Below, one piece after another: positions 5,556 through 8,764 of a DNA stretch of 8,764 nucleotides (position 1 is the stretch's first letter; every line of letters begins with the position of its first letter). The notes under the pieces are model-generated. The model searched no databases, had not been told where the DNA came from, and worked only from the letters and a program-made list of their open reading frames with translations. Source of the stretch: Chamaesiphon sp. (GTDB taxonomy: Bacteria > Cyanobacteriota > Cyanobacteriia > Cyanobacteriales > Chamaesiphonaceae); the NCBI GenBank assembly GCA_026786125.1, contig JAJAYU010000097.1, positions 1 to 8,764 of the forward strand, written 5' to 3'. The translations under genes were made by a program, and so were the position numbers.

Positions 5556-6620
5556 ATGAGTACGATTAAAGTAGAAGTCTGTGAAATTCTAGAAATTAAA
5601 CCTCACCATAATGCGGATGCCCTGGAATTAGCTACCGTTCAAGGTTGGCAAATGTGTGTCAAAAAAGGTGTGCATCAACCTGGGGATTTGATTATTTATT
5701 TTGAGCAAGGAACTGTTCTGAGTAAAAAAGTTTCAGAAAGATTAAATGTTGGTGCATATCTAGTTGAAAAGACTGATATTAATGGCGATCGAGTTTTGGT
5801 AGTTCATCGGATTAAGTTACGCGGCGAACCATCATTCGGCTTGGTAGTTCAGCCTGAAACGGGGATGGAATTGGGCGTAGATGTAGCCGCATTTTATGGT
5901 GCGATCAAATACCATCCACCAGTTAAAGCACAAGCTGGAGATGGTGCCAGTGACGATCCTGATTTTCCTAAATATACGAACCTGGAAAATATGCGGAGTT
6001 ACCCCACGATGTTAGCTACAGGGGAAGCAGTTGTAGCAACAGAAAAAATTCATGGTACTAATGCTAGAGTTGGTTTTATCTGGCATGATGATCGAGAACA
6101 GCCAACAATGATGGCTGGATCGAGAGCTTTACGGCGCAAAGAACCAGAAGAGACAATCGAAATGGTAACGAATACTTATTGGTTTCCCCATACATTAATC
6201 GGTGTCAAAAAATTACTAGAGGATTTACAAATTCAAGGATATAAACAAGCTATTCTATATGGTGAGGTTTATGGGCACGGAATTCAAGCTTATACTTATA
6301 ATCAGAAAAGAATGAATTTTCGAGCCTTCGACTTGATGTTGGATGGTAAATATGTTGATCATTCAATCTTTAAATCTTGGTGCGACAAACACCAAGTCGA
6401 ACAAGTACCATTAATATATGAAGGTGCTTTTTCGCTGGAAGTTATCAAACAAATATCTGATGGTGATTCACTGATTGGCGGTAATCACGGTAGGGAAGGA
6501 GTCGTTGTTAAACCAATAGTGGAAAGGGACAATCCTAAGTCAGGCAGGGTAATTTTAAAGTATATTGGCGATCGATATTTATTTGGCAAAGTTGCTGAAC
6601 AAGACACCACCGATGTCTAA
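5556..6620 (+). CDS. ATP-dependent RNA ligase, DraRnl (Rnl5)-like
   Basis: The enzyme seals RNA nicks through a ligase-adenylate, then an AppRNA intermediate. From ATG 5556 it has 354 residues. An N-terminal domain of about 120 residues (VEVCEILEIKPHHNADALELA..., GDLIIYFEQG at 43-52) resembles the OB-fold module that precedes the catalytic domain in Deinococcus DraRnl. The nucleotidyltransferase motifs follow: motif I EKIHGTN with the adenylated Lys164, AGSRALRRKE at 187-196, motif III LYGEVYG at 234-240, IIIa FRAFDL at 255-260, motif IV REGVVVKP at 313-320 and motif V VILKYI at 332-337. The catalytic lysine position agrees closely with my recollection of DraRnl. A TTG 24 bases upstream (5532) is in frame but overlaps the previous gene. 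ATG 5556 is preferred because MSTIKVEV begins the domain. All catalytic motifs look intact. Confidence 0.9.
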   Translation: MSTIKVEVCEILEIKPHHNADALELATVQGWQMCVKKGVHQPGDLIIYFEQGTVLSKKVSERLNVGAYLVEKTDINGDRVLVVHRIKLRGEPSFGLVVQPETGMELGVDVAAFYGAIKYHPPVKAQAGDGASDDPDFPKYTNLENMRSYPTMLATGEAVVATEKIHGTNARVGFIWHDDREQPTMMAGSRALRRKEPEETIEMVTNTYWFPHTLIGVKKLLEDLQIQGYKQAILYGEVYGHGIQAYTYNQKRMNFRAFDLMLDGKYVDHSIFKSWCDKHQVEQVPLIYEGAFSLEVIKQISDGDSLIGGNHGREGVVVKPIVERDNPKSGRVILKYIGDRYLFGKVAEQDTTDV

Positions 6621-6621
6621 A

Positions 6622-6664
6622 ATCTCGATCTTCTGATATTAATTTAGATTAGATCGATCGAGAT
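6622..6664. terminator. Inverted repeat at the ligase/brnA convergent junction, possible bidirectional terminator
   Basis: ATCTCGATC at 6622-6630 is complementary to GATCGAGAT at 6656-6664, nine perfect pairs around a 25-base loop. It starts one base after the ligase stop codon and reaches into the last codons of brnA. Position suits a two-way stop between convergent genes, but the loop is long and no T-tract follows, so intrinsic termination is doubtful. The arms contain the common GATCGA motif, so chance contributes. Confidence 0.3.
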
Positions 6665-6927
6665 ATACCCGCAGCCATTTGCTGGGCTGCTACATAAATT
6701 TTCAGTGCAGCAGCCATATGTTGTTCTGATTCTTCACCCTTAGATCGAAACCAATCCAAAGTTTCTGAATCAATAGGAACACTAACCTTAGAGATTGGTG
6801 TAGAAGGCATTCGTAACTTTGCCTTTAAGAAAAATTCTTCTGTCAACTCTGGAGTATCTGAGATATCAATATCATTATCTGCCATTGCATCAATTTTAGC
6901 CCAGTTCGTTCTTGATGTATTGCTCAT
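6649..6927 (-). CDS. brnA: BrnA-type antitoxin
   Basis: BrnA binds and neutralises the BrnT ribonuclease and, through a C-terminal ribbon-helix-helix domain, represses the brnTA promoter. From the ATG at 6925-6927 the protein has 92 residues. The family hallmark TNWAKIDAMADNDIDISDTPELTEEFF occupies the first third (only its core TNWAKIDAM...DIDISD is needed for recognition). The DNA-binding part is ISKVSVPIDSETLDWFR, about residues 44-60, with the usual beta strand followed by the DxETLDWFRSKG helix. An in-frame ATG at 6940-6942 would add MKENI, but MSNTSRTNW is the usual opening and a purine-rich AAAGAAAA precedes it. The gene overlaps the end of brnT by 32 bases, so it is translated from the same message. 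The order toxin first, antitoxin second is canonical for this family. Confidence 0.92.
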   Translation of the reverse strand: MSNTSRTNWAKIDAMADNDIDISDTPELTEEFFLKAKLRMPSTPISKVSVPIDSETLDWFRSKGEESEQHMAAALKIYVAAQQMAAGISRSI

Positions 6928-7183
6928 AATATTTTCTTTCATCAGAGAGTGCTTTTCTCAAGGAAATGATTCGAGTCGTTGCTCGATCTGGTTCTGTGAA
7001 TATGACAACGACGATGCGTCCATCTAGCATTCCTGTGCCAATCCATCGATCTTCACCATAGTCCCTGCTGTTGTCGATGTCAACTACCACCGGAGAGTCA
7101 AAAACCCGATATGCATCGGCAAAATCGAAGCCATGTTTATCAATATTAATTTCGTTTTTGAAATCGTCCCACTCGAATTTCAT
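6896..7183 (-). CDS. brnT: BrnT-type ribonuclease toxin
   Basis: BrnT is a RelE-fold ribonuclease that arrests growth by cutting RNA. It was described in Brucella with its partner BrnA. The 95 residues begin MKFEWDDFKNEINIDKHGFDF, with the conserved E-WD-xxK-N...KHG-xDF pattern (K16, H17, G18). The rest shows DxRDYGEDRWIGTG at about 37-51, GRIVVVIFTE at 55-64, RIISLRKA at 71-78 and the terminal ER-x-YY at 82-86, all family positions. The toxin therefore looks intact. AGGAT directly before ATG 7183 is a plausible ribosome-binding site. It is 67 bp downstream of the rqcH stop on the same strand, and brnA overlaps its 3' end. A pair of direct repeats lies just upstream. The target RNAs are unknown. 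Confidence 0.92.
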   Translation of the reverse strand: MKFEWDDFKNEINIDKHGFDFADAYRVFDSPVVVDIDNSRDYGEDRWIGTGMLDGRIVVVIFTEPDRATTRIISLRKALSDERKYYEQYIKNELG

Positions 7184-7194
7184 ATCCTAAATAT

Positions 7195-7215
7195 ATCTCA
7201 TCTGATAAATCTGAT
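7195..7215. promoter_or_regulatory. Direct repeats ATCTGAT upstream of brnT, candidate BrnA operator
   Basis: ATCTGAT occurs at 7200-7206 and again at 7209-7215, a 9-bp period, with a weaker ATCTCAT at 7195-7201. The block lies 12-32 bp before the brnT start. Ribbon-helix-helix proteins such as BrnA often bind tandem short sites there to autorepress. The role is inferred from position and repeat structure. Confidence 0.35.
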
Positions 7216-7250
7216 TGTAGCTGTTAGTGGGACATCCTTTTGCCAAATTG

Positions 7251-8764
7251 TTAAGGATTTAGATCGATATTTAAAGTCTGCGGATGTCCCCAGATAATTT
7301 GTTCGTGCTTGTAGATTACCATCCCTGGTTTTGCACCCTTAGGTTTATAGACATGCTTAGTCGCGGCATAGACAACAGGAACAGCTTGGCTCTGTCTAGA
7401 ACGACTATAGTAAGCGACAGCATTGGCGGTAAATTGTAAATCTGCTTCCTCAGCTACTGCGCCAGGGGTGATTCTTAATAAGCCATGACTACCAGCGATT
7501 TCTTGAGCGTGAAACAACAGATCGTATTCTGTTGCTGTTTTAAATGTGAGTTTATCGTTTTGACGATTGTTTCTGCCGATTAATAGTTCAAATCCGCTGG
7601 GAGTTCTTAATGAGTGAGGTTTGGTTTCGGCTAGTTCGGCTTTGGCTAATCGATCTGCATTAGGGAAGTAGCCAGTATCGATTAACTCTTTCTTAATTTC
7701 TAATAGAGTTTGGAGCATTTCTCGCAGATCATTAGTGCCATCTTCTTGAAGCTGGAGCACACTTTCTTCGACTTGTTCTAGATAATCAATTTCTGATTGA
7801 ACTGCGGCAAGTAATGGATCTACTGCAAGTTTGGCGCGTTTTAATTTCTGGTGACGTTTGTACAAAAATTGGGCATTTTGGATCGCATTCTTTTCAGGTT
7901 CGAGTTTGATTTTTACTGGCTCACCTGTCTCAAAATCATTGAGGATGATTTCTTTCATCCCTGGTTGCCATTCTTGCAGATATGACATCAGTAAATCAGC
8001 ATTGGTGCGATATTCATCTGCACCTGTAGATTCTTGGAGTTTAGCTGTGAAGGTATTGGCTTTGACTCGTAGTTTTGCGAGGATTGTGCCCAATTTTTGG
8101 GTGAGTTGATGTTTGAGTTGGGTAAATGCTTCTCGATCGAGTATTCGGCTATAATAAGTCTCGATCGCACTATTTACACTAGCCACGGGAGTACCGATAT
8201 TGCCCCCTTCGGCAAGCTCAGGGCATCGCAATCCCAGCACACTGAAGCCATTGTCAGTCAGATGGGGATTGAAGCTATAGCCATCGACTTGAGTCAGGGT
8301 TCTGAGCCAGATTTGCCAGTACTCAAACAACTTTTCCCAATCTGCGGGAGCTAATGTATCGGTAGTTTGAACCGGATCTAATCCAGCGGCGGTAATTAGC
8401 TCATTCATCAAAATCGTACTCAAACCGCGATAGCTCCGCACCAGCCGCTGGTTGAGCTTATCGGGTATCAGACTAACACGATCAATCCACCGTTCGATCG
8501 ATTCCTCTAGATTTGGCATCGGATCCGTCAAGGATGGCGGTACCTCATAAGGTCTACCCGTTTCGATCGTTCTGACGCTAGACTGCTTATTTGTTACCTG
8601 ATGTGCGGTAGTAATAATTAAATTATCCGCATCGGTGAGGGTGAGATTGCTGTATTTACCGATCGGTTCTACATATAAATAATACAATGCTTCCGCCCCA
8701 GGTCTGGTCGCAAATGTCAGCCGCACCAAACGTTCCCACGGCGATACCAGATCCATCCCAATCA
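7251..8764 (-). CDS. rqcH: RqcH / NFACT family ribosome-rescue factor, N-terminus cut by window edge
   Basis: RqcH (Rqc2/NEMF homologue, older name fibronectin-binding protein) binds the stalled 50S-peptidyl-tRNA complex and recruits alanyl-tRNA to add C-terminal Ala tails that mark the chain for degradation. About 503 residues are visible. The frame stays open to the right edge, so the ATG at 8754-8756 is internal and roughly 90 residues are probably missing. NFACT-N covers the first part, with PWERLVRLTFA, IGKYSNLTLTDADN and the SFNPHL region. A long coiled coil follows at visible residues ~290-375. The C-terminal NFACT-R domain has SGFELLIGRNNRQND, TATEYDLLFHAQEIAGSHGLLR and the KPKGAKPGMV turn near the end. 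The usual DR pair is ER here. The gene carries a short repeat in frame at 8202-8224. Cyanobacterial members are about 570-590 residues, so the total length is ordinary. Confidence 0.93.
   Translation of the reverse strand, partial: IGMDLVSPWERLVRLTFATRPGAEALYYLYVEPIGKYSNLTLTDADNLIITTAHQVTNKQSSVRTIETGRPYEVPPSLTDPMPNLEESIERWIDRVSLIPDKLNQRLVRSYRGLSTILMNELITAAGLDPVQTTDTLAPADWEKLFEYWQIWLRTLTQVDGYSFNPHLTDNGFSVLGLRCPELAEGGNIGTPVASVNSAIETYYSRILDREAFTQLKHQLTQKLGTILAKLRVKANTFTAKLQESTGADEYRTNADLLMSYLQEWQPGMKEIILNDFETGEPVKIKLEPEKNAIQNAQFLYKRHQKLKRAKLAVDPLLAAVQSEIDYLEQVEESVLQLQEDGTNDLREMLQTLLEIKKELIDTGYFPNADRLAKAELAETKPHSLRTPSGFELLIGRNNRQNDKLTFKTATEYDLLFHAQEIAGSHGLLRITPGAVAEEADLQFTANAVAYYSRSRQSQAVPVVYAATKHVYKPKGAKPGMVIYKHEQIIWGHPQTLNIDLNP
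8202..8224. repeat. GC-rich interspersed-type repeat inside rqcH
   Basis: The core CCCTTCGGCAAGCTCAGGGC (8205-8224) with flanking GCC resembles a short repeat, written CTTCGACAAGCTCAGG, that I know as scattered in many cyanobacterial genomes. Its ends form complementary GCCC/GGGC arms. On the coding strand it gives CPELAEGG, which is unlike the surrounding NFACT sequence. Confidence 0.55.

Noticed and set aside
6649..7183. brnTA as part of a larger mobile or defence island
   Set aside because: No integrase, transposase, att-like repeat or other defence gene is visible. The pair sits alone between housekeeping-type genes.
7858..8354. Plus-strand ORFs opposite rqcH
   Set aside because: Antisense to a continuous NFACT coding frame, with no start signals or recognisable protein.
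8754..8756. ATG as the start of the NFACT gene
   Set aside because: The frame stays open beyond it to the window edge, and the residues after it align inside NFACT-N, so the true start is outside the window.

Overview
The window looks like a piece of a cyanobacterial chromosome. Three things point there: a phycobilin lyase of the CpcS/CpeS type; several proteins whose wording matches cyanobacterial families (ScpA, RqcH/NFACT, a small Cys-rich membrane protein); and a strong excess of the HIP1 core CGATCG, of which I count 19 copies. The genus cannot be fixed from the sequence. Genes are densely packed, no gap exceeds 143 bp, and there are no RNA genes, IS elements or CRISPR arrays that I can see.

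Left part (1-3371), all on the minus strand: a sugar-phosphate nucleotidyltransferase cut by the left edge (1-744), the condensin subunit ScpA (888-1730), UDP-glucose 4-epimerase GalE (1828-2841) and an unrecognised 148-residue coiled-coil protein (2925-3371). The nucleotidyltransferase and GalE both supply nucleotide sugars for envelope polysaccharide. ScpA between them has an unrelated job in chromosome organisation. A near-identical short element lies upstream of both the nucleotidyltransferase and scpA.

Middle part (3482-5244): the bilin lyase (+), pyridoxamine-phosphate oxidase PdxH (-), and a pterin-4a-carbinolamine dehydratase (+) divergent from pdxH. The convergent lyase/pdxH junction holds tandem heptamer repeats of the kind seen in cyanobacteria.

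Right part (5332-8764): a 73-residue one-helix membrane protein with five cysteines after the helix sits 2 bp ahead of an ATP-dependent RNA ligase of the Deinococcus DraRnl (Rnl5) type, on the plus strand. Facing it on the minus strand are a BrnT/BrnA toxin-antitoxin pair and, upstream of that, the ribosome-rescue factor RqcH (NFACT), cut by the right edge. An RNA-sealing enzyme, an RNA-cleaving toxin and a stalled-ribosome factor are therefore neighbours. This is the most suggestive grouping in the window, but the ligase and the toxin pair are convergent and not one operon. The rqcH gene also carries a short GC-rich interspersed-type repeat that appears to be inserted in frame.
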